Of a stretch of 64,000 nucleotides of DNA, positions 24,701 through 36,711 are shown piece by piece (position 1 is the first letter of the stretch; the number at the start of each line of letters is the position of its first letter). Below the pieces are notes generated by a model. The model worked only from the letters and a program-made list of their open reading frames with translations, had not been told where the DNA came from and made no database searches. Both the position numbers and the translations under genes were made by a program. The DNA is taken from positions 2,437,001 to 2,501,000 of the forward strand of contig NC_084886.1 in the NCBI RefSeq assembly GCF_958979055.1, given 5' to 3'. The DNA is from Alnus glutinosa. Its lineage: Eukaryota; Streptophyta; Magnoliopsida; Fagales; Betulaceae.

Positions 24701-25932
24701 TACTGAAGACGTGGCCAGATTTTGCTGAGTCTAGCGAAGCAGCCAACCAGCAGGTAACCCTGCTGACTTTTCTGTGTCTCCAGAGGGACTCGTTCAGGCT
24801 TCACATATATATTTTTTATTTTTTGTACACAATTCTCAGGCTCATCCAATTTACCCCCCTCCCAAAAAAGAAAGAAAAAGAAACCACATCACATAGGTTG
24901 AGATGATTTTGTAGGTCAGACTTTGCTCATGTCCAGCTTTTGCTGGCATTCCTTGTGGCTGATGAGCTGCAAGTTTTAGCGCAGCGGCTTTCATGCAGCT
25001 CAATCATTTTGAATTGATCCTTAACTGGCTTTGGTGAATTCCAACAGCATGCTATTTCTAATGCAGGTCCTTGCTTCACTTCAGCTTTTGGATTACATAA
25101 TCGTTGCGTTTCTGCCTGGTATTAGCGAGGTAATAAGCAGAGAAAACTATGTTCAATTAATTGTGCATGTGTGTTTGTTTCTTTTTCAATTATAGTTCTA
25201 CTAAGATTGTACACTTACATGCCTCGATTGACTAGGAACTGCTTTTTCGTGGCGCACTGCTACCACTTTTTGGATTCAATTGGAAGAGTGTCTCTCTGGT
25301 TGCTGCTGTTTTTGGTGTTCTACACTTGGGCAGTGGCCGAAAGTACTCCTTTGCAGTCTGGTACTCATCTTCTTGACTTGATGGAGATTTCATTTTCATC
25401 AAATTAAATGATGATGCAATTGCATTGACTGTCTGGTCTGTTTTAATCTGACAGTAGGCATATCCTCTTCATTTGATCCCTACTAATATTTAGTATGCCC
25501 TTTTTGTTGTTGTCTTATATTTCTCATTATGTTATTATTGCTCTGACTGTCAAAGAGTATACCCTTTTACACATCTCATGCTCCAATATCATAAGTGAAC
25601 TACAGCCTTTGAACTTCCAGCCAAAGGATGAAGAAAAAGAAAAAATTCCACTCACATGGTGTAAAGTAAAATGTCTTATTAATAGAAACCCAAAAGAAGC
25701 TCTGGGTGTTTCCTTAGATGTCTTTTGATCAAACTGTTCAAGAACCTTTGACTCCAACCAATCATGATTTTACTGTTTGACATGTTTCAGGGCATCTTTT
25801 GTTGGGCTTTTGTATGGCTATGCCACAATTGTGTCTTCTAGCATCATCGTGCCAATGGCTTCTCATGCAGTAAACAATCTGGTTGGAGGGATTTTGTGGC
25901 GATACACATCAAATTCCTCAGAGAAGTTATGA
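21701..25932 (+). CDS. CPBP (CAAX protease self-immunity) family membrane protein
   Basis: Supported exons are 22473-22727, 23376-23436, 24629-24753, 25067-25129, 25236-25360 and 25791-25932, with phases matching and a stop at 25930. Upstream exons, about 21701-21807 (ATG at 21701) and about 22317-22372, are tentative. After a basic N-terminal region (LNTRAFASRKSVKKLRR), likely part of a plastid transit peptide, come hydrophobic segments. The three CPBP motifs are EELLFRG (split over two exons), FGVLHLG and HAVNNLVGG, which supply the Glu/Arg and His/Asn of this intramembrane protease family. Related Arabidopsis proteins (such as At5g60750) are predicted plastid proteins of poorly known substrate. 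Length about 305-310 residues. Only the 5' structure is uncertain. Confidence 0.8.
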
Positions 25933-26156
25933 AGGAAATAGCGTCTCTGCTTGATTTTCAGTGAACTGTATATATGTAATTTGATTTGTTCTGCAAAACT
26001 GGTCAATGGTGCGTCCTTGCCTAGTGTGGACATAGCAAACTTAGCCCACTATTATTGCCTTTGATTGAAAAAAAGAAAAAGAAAAGGAAAGAATCCAATT
26101 ATGATACCCAAATGTCTTTCATAACCAACTAACTTAATTTGACTAAAAAATAAAAT

Positions 26157-26475
26157 GGGTAATTGCATAACTGGTCCCAAGGGTTAGCCTAAATTACGAA
26201 TCACTCTCTGTAGTACTATAATTACAAATCATTCATTGAACCCGTTTTCCGTCAACCAAGTAAACAAAGTCCGTTAGTAGATTACAATACAAATGATATT
26301 TAGAGGTTATCTCACTGGCAAACTAACAGATTTTGTTAACTTGGTGGACGAAAAAGGGGTTTAGGGAGTGATTCGTAATTATAGTTTACCACAATGACCT
26401 TTCATGAACTTTTTGTACCACAAGGAGTGATTCATAATTCAGGCCAACCCCAGGGATCAATGGTGCAATTATCCC
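26157..26475. mobile_element. MITE with about 50-bp terminal inverted repeats
   Basis: The left end begins GGGTAATTGCATAACTGGTC and reaches GAATCACTC. The right end is its imperfect reverse complement, from GAGTGATTC to GCAATTATCCC. The flanks are A-rich (AAATAAAAT on the left, AAAATAAAA on the right), compatible with an 8-9 bp target duplication but too simple to prove it. Long inverted repeats and this target size would suit a Mutator-like MITE. Confidence 0.75.
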
Positions 26476-26903
26476 AAAATAAAATAAAATAAAAAGAAAT
26501 AATTCCAACCAAAAATTTGAGGAGGAATCATATATATATATATAATAGAAGAATCATTTAGAGGAATGCATAATATTAAGACAAGTGGCATTCTATTAAA
26601 CTTACAAGTGTACTTATTTTTGTGTTAAAAATGCGGCATTTAACTGAACCCCCATTTATGTGTTAAACATATGGTATCTCATGCAATTGATATATAAGTG
26701 TACCTATTTTATGGAATCAAAATAACTGCATCTTATTCAGTTTACTTTTCCTACAAAATAACTGCATCATAACTGTTTGCTAAACAGATATCTGAAACAA
26801 GTTTAACTGTTTTCAAAAAAACAAAGTAAAAAGAAGGAAAACTGAAAAAGAGGGACGTGCGTCTTACCAGAGAGAGACAAACGTTTTTTTTTTTTTTGGC
26901 TAG

Positions 26904-27927
26904 AACATTCTACTCCCTCTATAGGAACAAGGACATTTTTCTCATGGAGTTAATCTCCAACGCCTCTGACGTAAGATTGTGTTTTGTGAACCACATTTCT
27001 TATTTATAATTATTATTACGATTTAATGTTAATTATGCAAAACCGTTATACTTTTCAATTTCAGGCATTGGACAAGATTAAGTTCCTTTCTCTCACAAGA
27101 AAAGAGATTTTGGGCAAAGGAAAGAACACCGAGCCTGACATCCAGGTCAGTAATATTTGGCCACATTAAATTAATAAAGATAATGAAACATTGAATTATA
27201 GCCCGCTTGGTTAGCAGTTTCTAAATCACATTTTGATAAAATTGTGGTTTAGTATTTAAATTGGAGTTTGACCTTTCAAATAGTTGCCATTGTTTTCAAA
27301 TTTCTGCTATTTTTTAAAAATGAACTTTAACCTGCTAAATTGCGGGGTCAATCGCATTCTTAGGATTCATTTGGATTTGTGATTTCTAAAAGTACGATTT
27401 AAAAATTGAGATTTTAAAATTTGTGATTTAAAAAAAGAATTTCTAAAAAATGCAGTTAAGCGTTTGGCAAAATCGCACTTTGGCATTTAAAACTCCAGAT
27501 TATTAGCCTTTAAAATTTTAGGTTTTCAAAAAAGCACTCTCTTGACTGCGATTTGAAAAAACAATTTTTTGCATTTTGAAATCACAATTTTTTAAAAACT
27601 CAATTCTCAAATGATTTATTTTCTGCGATTTGATTTAAAATCGCATTTTTTTTTTTTTAATGAAATCGTAATTTCCAACGCAACCTTAGTATTGCGCTAA
27701 AGAGAGAAGAAAAAGTCTAAATAATTTGATAATAGTCGATACATGTATTGCTGAATATGGAACGGCTTTTTCTTTTTCTTTTTTGGTCTGAAACATGTGA
27801 AATGATATAACGCAGATTAAATTAGACAAGGAGAAGAAAATCCTTTCAATTTGTGACAGAGGTATTGGTATGACAAAGGATGATTTAATCAAGAATTTGG
27901 GAATCATAGCAAAGTCTGGAACTTCAG
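26904..27927 (+). pseudogene. endoplasmin (GRP94/HSP90-7) gene fragment
   Basis: Three consecutive exon-like pieces: 26904-26970 (YSLYRNKDIFLMELISNASD), 27065-27145 (ALDKIKFLSLTRKEILGKGK) and 27816-27927 ([20 protein letters not shown], then [15 protein letters not shown]). They match the N-terminal ATP-binding (GHKL) domain of ER HSP90, including the NASD and DRGIGMT nucleotide-binding motifs. Splice sites (GT-AG) and introns are kept, so this is a piece of duplicated genomic DNA, not a retrocopy. No earlier start and no later exons are present, and the conserved FLRELISN and ILSIRDRG arginines are changed. It covers about 85 of about 820 residues, so it is not functional as a chaperone. A MITE lies in its second intron. 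Confidence 0.85.
27361..27688. mobile_element. hAT-type MITE in the HSP90 fragment intron
   Basis: The left end TAGGATTCATTTGGATTTGT pairs with the right end ACGATTTC..inverse (TCGTAATTTCCAACGCAACC then TTA). The interior is made of repeated GCGATTT and AAATCGCA words. The element at 63026-63347 has the same ends, words and length, so both belong to one family. Confidence 0.65.
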
Positions 27928-27981
27928 GTATCTAAGTCCTGTAAAGTTTTTTTTTTTTTTTTTTTAATTTTTTTTAAATGA

Positions 27982-27985
<4 letters not shown>

Positions 27986-28016
<31 letters not shown>
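27986..28016. repeat. (ATT)n microsatellite
   Basis: About ten ATT units after a long T-run. Confidence 0.85.
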
Positions 28017-28018
<2 letters not shown>

Positions 28019-28585
28019 TAGAGTTGGTTGTTAACTATGTGGATTTGGGTCGATCTTTATTCTTTCAGTGTTCGGGGAGAAAACGCAAACGAGTTGAGAT
28101 CTCAATCTCATTGGGCAGTTTGGAGTTCCCTCAATTTATTTTGTAGCATTACTTTAACTTATTTTTGCAAATAAATTGCAATACATACGGAGGTATGTTC
28201 TCAATAAATATTTCTTGCTTCATCAATATTGTAAATTGTAATTCACAAATTGAATTGGTATATACTTATACTTTTTACCATTGCATTCTTTGATTATTCT
28301 CTTAAGTAACAAATAATATTATATGTTTTACGTGAGTTTGATGAAGACATTAAGTAAATGATAATTTGTAAAAAAAAATTAATACATGTGATTTATTTTG
28401 CTTCCTTAAGACATAATTCACAATATATATTTATGTATTTTTATTCTATTCCTAATTTTTTTATTTTGTTTTTTAAATTAAATGTAGCATTTTAATAGAA
28501 TAACTCAAAACTTTTTTTAAAACTACTTTGTACATTATCTATTACTTTTAAAACATAAGCACTTAAAGTAATTTTAATTTGTAAA

Positions 28586-28615
28586 AACCCGCGCATGACG
28601 CGGGTTACATGCTAA
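28586..28615 (+). mobile_element. Helitron-like 3' terminus (hairpin plus CTAA)
   Basis: An 8-bp GC-rich stem AACCCGCG / CGCGGGTT with loop CATGA is followed after TACATG by CTAA and then a T. This is the canonical Helitron 3' end: a hairpin about 6-12 bp before CTRR, inserted 5' of T. The DNA to its left (about 27940-28585) is AT-rich, with no protein-coding helicase, so the element would be non-autonomous. The 5' TC end was not located with confidence. Confidence 0.75.
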
Positions 28616-28984
28616 TTATTATAAGTGCTGAAAGGAGAGAAAGGAGTGGAATGTTATTATTCCTTGATAATCAAACTTCTTAATTTTTATTTGAAAATAA
28701 GATGGTAGGAGATGTGTAAGGAAAGAATTTGTATTATTTTCGTTCAAACTTCAATTCTTTTATTTGTCATATTTATAAGTGATGAAAAGAGAGAAAGCAG
28801 TCGAATGTTTTTATTTCCTTGATAATCTAACTTTTTATTTATATTTTTTTTTTGATATATCACACGTTTTTAGGGTTTATTTTTAAATGGGGGAAAACTT
28901 AAATCAGGTTTTGATATATTACACATTTGACTGGGGCAGACACTGGGACGACCAAAGTCTGCCGTATAGACGAACTCTAGTGAG

Positions 28985-29133
28985 TTATAATGTCCCACCA
29001 CTATTTTACTATGCTGACATGACACTGTAAATTCATCTTTGGATCAACCGATCAACCCTTGTTAAAATCTAAGAGTTGATTGACGGTGTTATGACAGTAT
29101 AATGAAAATAGTGGTGGGATATTAGTATGGTAT
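28985..29133. mobile_element. foldback MITE, about 150 bp
   Basis: ATAATGTCCCACCACTATTTT at the left pairs with AAAATAGTGGTGGGATATTA at the right, and the arms continue through TGTCA..ACTGT/ACGGTG..TGACA and ATCAACC/GGTTGAT-like inner pairs. It can form one long hairpin. No coding capacity. Confidence 0.7.
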
Positions 29134-29673
29134 ATAGAATTACTCTTCAATCTATAAAAGATAATGAGATAACTTTACAAAAGGATATTGAATTATACGT
29201 TGTTTTGAGATAAGAATATTGAACTAGCAAATGTTTCAAATTAGGGTATCCAAATTTCTAAACGTTTCATACTCACGATTAAAAATCTAAATCAAAATGT
29301 TGATTGGCACGCCACATCAGCAAAGTAGGACGGTGAAAATGGGTGGTCATGATTAAACTGGTGGAATAACACGTGTATATTATAAAAAAACTAGTCATAC
29401 TTTACGATTGTGTGCCGATGGGCCATGATATCATTGATTAATAAATAAAAGCCGTGGCCCATGCCTAGAGTTTGAAAAATTCGACGAAAAGAATTTAGGG
29501 GAATCAAAGACCCCAAGATTTCATTCAAACATCACATGGAAATGGGCTCTTCCCATAACCATTAGCGTAGATGTCATTAGTATTTTGACTGACTATTGAG
29601 TCTTAGATGGGTCTAATGCTACAATTACTGGATTTTAATTCGGAGGCCAAAGAAGATCTTATATGCAAGGAAA
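29134..29673. other. 5' flank of RGS1
   Basis: Intergenic and probable promoter region for RGS1. No distinct element recognised. Confidence 0.4.
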
Positions 29674-32600
29674 ATGGCGAGCTGTGCAGTGGAAGGAGGC
29701 TGTGTCACCGACTACATAGCCATCGCCATATCCATCCTCTCTATGATCTTGTACGTTTCCTCCTTCTTCATCATCTTTAAGTGTTGAACTTTTGATACCA
29801 CTTTTTAATCAAGCTGTTGGAAGTTGAATTTTGTTATTCTTTTGTTTGCGTGGTGTCTATTTGATGAAATGCCTCAGTGAGTTCCAGTGTAAGTAGAAGA
29901 TCGGAAATTTTCTGGGTGTCTCCTCCCTAAAGCGATCTTGTTTTTTTTCTGGGATCAATAAGCTGTGTTATTGTCTCTCGTTCTTTTCAGGCTCCTCTTA
30001 CGGTTCATTTTGCCGTTTCTGGTTCATGAGGCTCCTCGTACTAAAAACAGTGGCTTTTGGATTCCAGTGATTCAAGTTTTTGCCAGCTTCAACCTTCTGT
30101 TGTCCATTGTGGTAGATTATAGATATATGATCGTTTTCTTTTGTTTTGTTACCCTTACTATGTTTTTGACGACTTTGTCCGCTAAAAGTTGGAGTAATGG
30201 ACTTTTTAGTTTATACTTTTTGCCATACTGTTAACCCACGCTCCATGCAGGTGTCCATCGGTTTCCTAAGACTCAAGAAGAGGCATTGGTGGCAGTCTTG
30301 CTATGTTTGGGCAGGTTTTTCACTTCTGTTATTAGTCACAACCTTTTTTAAGTTTGTATCTTTTCTGCAAATGGTTATTTCTTAGGAGCATTGATTTTGA
30401 GTATCTTTTGGTTTCAGTCTGGATAGAAGGCCCATTTGGATTCGGTTTGCTGCTGAGCTGTCGCATTACGCAGGCATTTCAACTATACTACATATTCGTC
30501 AAGTTCAGTAATGTTTTTACATAATTGAAATTAGTACTCCACTGTAATTCTCAATGAACCTTGACGTCGGGTCGTAACTTGGGCATCAAGTCAACAATCT
30601 ACTGTTTTAAGGGCCTAACCACTTATCCAAAATCTCTAGGTCCGTTGCATATTGAGTTGGTTAAACCCTTAACCCATAGGATCGTAATATTCAACGATGC
30701 TTGGAGAATTCAAGGTTCACGGTGGCCCATTCTATCAATACTAACACAATGGTAGCCCTTTCCCTTTTGCCAGCTCCACTTACCAATTAATGTTCAATTA
30801 ATTAGCACTATGCCTATACATAATACTAAGACGTTTTAATCTAACCTATATGTTGCCCCTTCTGTGACTCGAATTTGTGATGTGGTGCCTGCTCTGATAT
30901 CAATTTTTATGGGCAACCATTGATCCAAAAACTCTAAGACTGTTGGATACTGATTTGGCTAAACCTTTAACCCTTAGACTCGTAACATTCCACCATACTT
31001 CCGAATCCGATGTCCATGGCTGTCAACTTTATCGACACGGACCAGATGGTAATATTTTTTTTTTGGCAGCTCTACTTACTTACTAGTATTCAATGACTTA
31101 ATAATATGCTCATACGTAATACCAAGGCATTTCAATCCATCTTATAGGTCGCCTCCTCTGTGACTCTAACCCGTGACGTAGTGGTTGCTCTGATTCTAAT
31201 TGTTAAGGGCCTAACCTCTGATTCAAAATTTCTAGGACTGTTGGATACTAATTTGGTTAAACTCTTAACCATTAGGATCGGAAGATACTGGGTGTGTTTG
31301 GTAACAACCCTCCCCTTCCCTTATTTTTACTTCTTAAAAAAGAAAATATATCAACTTAAAAACATTTTAACTTTTTTCACTTTCTATATCACATCAATAT
31401 TTTTTTTTACTATTTGAATAAGAAAAAATCCACTACAATACTTATAAAAAAATAAAAAAAAACTACTACAATGCAAAACTTTTTCACTTTTCATACAAAT
31501 TCTTTCTACTTTAAATCGCAGCAATCACTTCTTACTATTCAAAAACAAAACTCACCTCAATAACCTTTACCAAACACATCCACTGACTGTAGATTGACCC
31601 TCCCCACCTTACCCCATCTGTCTTCATCCAAGCCAAGGTCCTTGGGACTATTCGGATATGCTTGGTTAATTGTTCTGTGACAATTGAAACAATAAACAGG
31701 TGGACAACGTGAACTTATGGGGGCTAGAGTTTTTCTTTCTGTTTTTGTTCAACATAGCACATGTTTAACCCAAGGATTTGTTCCTGTATTGGCTCAAACC
31801 TTTTCTGCCTACTGCACTACTTCACTAGAGCTGTTAGAATTTGCCTATTTGTGACTATTTTATCAGAAAATGCTCTACTTACTAGTTACTACAACTGATA
31901 TTTCAGGAGGCGTTTACCACTGATCAGATCTTATATATTTCTTCCACTAATTCTTTTGCCATGGGTTGCTGGGGCTGCATGTAAGAGTCTCTAAATTAAA
32001 TGAATTTACTTATTTGGATATGTATCTTGTCAAATTGGACTTCCTACAATGAAATTAAGATACATATGGAGCAGTAATTTTTTTTTTTTTTAATTAAAAA
32101 AAAATGGAGCAGTGTTTTTTTTTTTTTTTAATGAATTTAGCAGTAATATTTTTGAATGAAGCAATCACTTTTCTTTTCCAGGGCCTCGTTTTATATTTTA
32201 ATTTTTTCTTCAATATTGAATATATGTAAAGCCTATTTAATGCAGATTCTAATATTCCTTGGAAGTATTTTTGCTGTGTTCATATTGATTGTACCTTTTT
32301 TTCTCTTTTCCTTCCAGTTTTTTTCTTCATCGTACTCTGTCAGACATTAACAACTCAATTTTTTTATTTCTTATACATTTGTGATATTTATGCTTTCAAC
32401 AGCCAAAGCATAGATATGCAGTTCTCAGATTATTGTTTCCTGGATTACTAGGGTGTTATTTATATACAGGAATACTATTTGAGGCAGAGGCGTTAGGGTA
32501 ACATTGTTTTGCAAATTTTCAAACCATATGCCTCTAAATAGACCAGTTTCAACCCTTTGGGACTTCATGTTTTACTTTTTTTTGCCAAACTTCTGTTTGG

Positions 32601-35600
32601 GGAGCTTCAAGCTCGATGTCTTTGTACATGATTTTCAATTGCTTATAAATTTAAATAACTGCGGGAAGGAGTCTTATGTCAAAGACATGGAAAAATAATG
32701 AAAATTATCTATTATGGCATTAGTGTAGCAGGGGAAGAGAATTCCCAAGAACAAAGACACATTTCATCCATGGAAGTTCTTGATGGGCAAGGCATGTGTA
32801 CCGAAATTCATCAAAAATATTCTCAAATAACATTGTCAAGCCCCATTTTCTCCAGTTATCACAAATGCCTTCCAAGTTATCATATGCTGCCACTTAAATT
32901 GGTACAGTGCTTTGGTTTGAACAATCTTAGAAATGACTCCAGTAAGTTTGACAATATTGGGAAGGGTACTTTGTCTATCATGGAATTGTATTCAACCGTA
33001 CATCATCAATGTATAATCTTGGTCCAACATTACAGTAATTTGATTTTCTCTAATCTGAAACTGTTATTCATTATATTCATGCAAGTTATTTTAAATTTTC
33101 TCCAGTCTGTTGACTTGAGTGGTCTAGCCAACCGAAGTGTTGTTTGTACAAGTCATTAGTCACCAGCCTGGAGCTCTTTTGAACTGGTTGTTGTTTGCAT
33201 GGTTTTTCACTCCTTCATTTGCTCTTGCTCCTATACAATTTGCAGCTTCTAACACGATTACTTGCATTTTCTGTAGTTATCCATATGAAGAAGCCTCTAA
33301 ATGATCGGTGTCATCTGGGGACTTACTGGATAATTCCAGTTGTTTCTCTTCACACGTCGTATGTTTCTGCTTTAGTTGGATTTACTGGGGCTATTCGGCA
33401 TGTAGAGTTCAGGTTCGATGAACTGAGAGACCTGTGGAGGGGAATACTTGTCTCAGCCTCTTCCATTGGTACACTTTCCTCTAGGTTCTACAAGGCCTTT
33501 TAATTTTTCTTGACTTGCTCTATGTACATTGGCTATGGTATATCCTATAGTCCTTGATGGATCTTCCTATTTTGTAATTAGGAATAACTATATAATTTTA
33601 TGGCTGTGGCAGTTTTCTAGGTATTGAAAACTTCCTTAGAGCGGTATTCCCAGCTTCTTGCAAAAAGTTGTACACGTTGTCGTATTCCGACAGATCTGTT
33701 GGTGATTGGTGAACATTTTTTTTTTTCCCATGAGCAGTAAACATAGGTTTTTGATATAATAATTACAAAGTTCAGGTTTTATTTTTGGGAATTATATAGG
33801 GATATCTGCAAAACTCAAAAGGAGCCGACAATAGATGTTAGTACACTATCTGCTTGACCATCTATATGTGAATGAAACTAGTTTAAGATGTCCCATTAGG
33901 AATCAGTAATTATGTATGGACAGGATATCTTGTAGCCTCGGTCATCTTGTCACGTTTCCATTTACATATGCAAAAACAACTGGGGGGAAGGAAGGAAGAA
34001 AGGGAGGGCGGAGAGTGGAGGGGGGGGGGGGGGGGGGCGGGGAAGGGAGGAAGGCACCATTGGAAGTGATTTGATCACTGCTTATGTGACTGTTAGGCAG
34101 GTTAGTGGACATTCTGCATGTATAACACTGTGGAAGAAACATCAATCATCTGAAACTTCCCTTGATAAAGTCACAACAGACTAAAAATAGGTTAATGTTT
34201 GTTGTATCCCGTTCTTTGCATCTCTTATAGACATCCCATGTATTGGGGCTACGCCCTTCCTCATTTTGCAATGAAACTTATTGAAAGATGATTAAGTCAA
34301 AATATGTCACCTTCGTCTCGGCCTTAATATGTGCTCTTTTTTTCACTTCCAGGAGTATGGGTTGCTTCTTACATTTTGAATCAAATTCATGATGAGATCT
34401 CATGGCTTCAGATTTCCTCCAGATTTCTTCTTTTGATTATGGTATGCAGTATTGTTGATTTGTGCCTCTTCATCTTTATGCACCTGCCGCCATCGTTAGT
34501 TGATTGAGGTTTAAGTTGTTATTGTCTTCAGCTCATGTGTATTTGCTAAGATTTCTTAGGCATATTCTACAGGCAAGTATTCTAGTACTGGCTATTTTCT
34601 CTATATCAAGTTCACAACCTCTACTCTCGCAAATCAGCTTAAGGAAAAGGGAACCCCAAGAATATGAGACAATGGGCCAGGCTTTGGGTATACCTGATAG
34701 TGGACTACTATTGCAGAGGGAACCAACTCAAGTCATTGATCCTAATGAACCATTGGATAAGCTTCTTCTGGACAAAAGATTTCGGCAGTCCTTCATGGCA
34801 TTTGCAGACAGGTGTTGTATTTCTGCCAAACTTCAGTATTTGGGTATACATTTATGTGGAAAACATTCTTAGGGTTTTTTTTTTTTTCACGAGAGGAAAA
34901 TTCCCAGGTGGAAAGATAGCATTTTTCTTAAGCTAAATGCGGAGAGAAATTTGCCATTTTTTAGTAATTCCATAGAGATAAATGAAGCCTTAGAACCCAC
35001 AAGATATCTCCAGGTCCCCCTTTTTTTATTTTATCCTCTTTTTTTTTTTCTTTTTTTTTTTTCCTGTAGAAAAAATTGGAATAAACTTGTCGTTTTCTTT
35101 TTAATCGCAGTTGTTTGGCTGGGGAGAGTGTGCATTTCTATGATGAGGTGCATGAGCTTGGCAAAATATCTGTAGATGACCCTGTAAGAAGGATCTACAT
35201 GGCACGGCATATTATTGACAAGTACATAGTTGCAGGTTTGTGATTTTAATTTAATGGAATTGTAGTCAAAGCCAATTCTTTATCTTGTACATGCATCACC
35301 TCCAACTTAAGTCTCATACTAATAATATGAACTAACTTTATCTTTATTAACATTTGAATGCCACTGTTCATATGGCCCCTGTGGGTTGCACAGGCCTAAT
35401 TATAGGGACTTCAATAGGTAGTTGAAGCATATATTGTAGTGTGACTTTATGAAGAACGATCTTCATCTCGTAGTTTTGGCAAGAGAGGGATGTTATCCGT
35501 TGGACTGTAACTACTTCTTGTTTTCATCTTTTTTCAATTTTGGCATGATAAGTAAAAAAACCCAAGCTACTCTGAGCTCACCCTTTAAGCTTATTCAAAT

Positions 35601-36711
35601 ACCTACTACTTGGCTCGAGATAAAGGAACTGATTTCAAACAACCTACCACTCAACTCAACTTAAATGTTTACTGTCAAGCTCCTTGAGATCAATCGATAA
35701 ACAGCTTGTTTGAGCGTGCTACTAAAATAAATAAAGCAAGCTCAAGTAGCTTATTACTAGGCTTATTTCTAGTCCTACTCATTGGTGTCCAGTCTTTGTA
35801 GCACTCGCTTTATTTCCAGTTATAGAGTTTGAGCAATCTTGGTACTTGAAATGTTTATCTAAAGTTTGGCAGCCCCTATTACCATATAGGCTTGTAGATG
35901 TCTGATTGACCTTATTTGTTAGAAAGCACTGGTCATATGAGCAATTTTCACCCTACTTTTCAATGTCATTGCTATTTTTAGGAAATATATATTAAGGACT
36001 TATAATTGCATGTCGCTGGACAAACTTGTAGATAAATAATTGAAAGTTGTGCTATTTAATAAACGAGGTAACTCACAATCTTGTCATTAAAGGACAGATC
36101 AACTTTATGGTACCATGTGATCTAGTATTAATTTGCTGATCCAAAGCTGGAAAGGCACTCTGAACTAGTTTGTAGTCACTGCAAGATCAAAATTTTGTTG
36201 GTTCTTTCTGGTTCAGCAATTCATACCCCATTTACCTTCCAAGCTTATGGGCCATAACTTTATCTGAAATGTTTTGTTCAATTTACACAGGTTCAGCAAT
36301 GGAGGTGAATATTTCTCACCGAAGCCGACAAGAAATCTTGACTACTGCCGATCTGGCACACCCTGATCTCTTTAATAATGCACTGAATGAGTTGTTGCAG
36401 TTGATGAAAATGGTAGGTTATTTCCTGGGTTTATGCAATTTTACTGGTTTCATTTGGATTAGTATCATGTCTGAGTATGTTTTTCTTTTTTTCCCCCCCT
36501 CAAGAACCTGGGAAAAGATTACTGGTCATCCATGTTCTTCTTGAAGTTCAAAGAAGAAGCCAGTATGAGATCCAATGGCAATGAGCTGGAACAGGTGACG
36601 GGTTGGAACTTCTCTCCTAGGTTGAGTGCTGTACACGGTGCTGACGATCCCTTTCACCAAGAAAACTTAAAGGGTTCGGGCATTGATAGTCATGGTTCAG
36701 AGATGCAATGA
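29674..36711 (+). CDS. RGS1: RGS1, 7-transmembrane regulator of G-protein signalling
   Basis: Eleven exons: 29674-29750, 29991-30111, 30251-30314, 30418-30502, 31907-31980, 33277-33468, 34353-34441, 34573-34811, 35111-35235, 36291-36412 and 36505-36711. They join exactly to 464 codons plus stop (Arabidopsis RGS1 has 459). Residues 1-250 hold seven hydrophobic spans with family landmarks ([48 protein letters not shown]). Residues about 292-415 are the RGS box ([28 protein letters not shown]). The Glu in AGES (residue 319), equivalent to the essential E320 of AtRGS1, is kept. The protein sits in the plasma membrane and speeds GTP hydrolysis by the G-alpha subunit GPA1, linking glucose sensing to G signalling. 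The C-tail differs at mapped phosphosites (see findings). Intron 4 and intron 5 are long and repeat-bearing. Confidence 0.95.
30560..31290. repeat. tandem array of about 300-bp units in RGS1 intron 4
   Basis: Three diverged copies of a segment (near 30611, 30912 and 31208) share ATCCAAAA.CTCTA(G/A)G, TTGGATACTGATTTGG-like and TTAACCC(A/T)TAGGA words, spaced about 300 bp. Between them recurs CTCTGATA/TCTGATTCTAATT, whose complement resembles the TATCAGAGC primer-binding word of plant LTR elements. This suggests an origin from a short retroelement, but the family is not identified. Confidence 0.65.
33980..34051 (+). repeat. G-rich tract with an 18-G run in RGS1 intron 6
   Basis: A purine tract of GGAAG/GGGAGGG words contains an uninterrupted run of 18 G at 34020-34037, then CGGGGAAGGGAGG. 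It can form G-quadruplexes on the coding strand and so in the pre-mRNA. Confidence 0.85.

Noticed and set aside
24378-24746. Minus-strand open frame of 122 codons over a CPBP exon
   Set aside because: Antisense of the exon at 24629-24753 and its flanking intron; no family similarity.
30560-31290. tRNA genes suggested by GTGACTCGAA and TATCAGAGC-like words
   Set aside because: No cloverleaf could be drawn; the words fit a retroelement-like tandem unit better.
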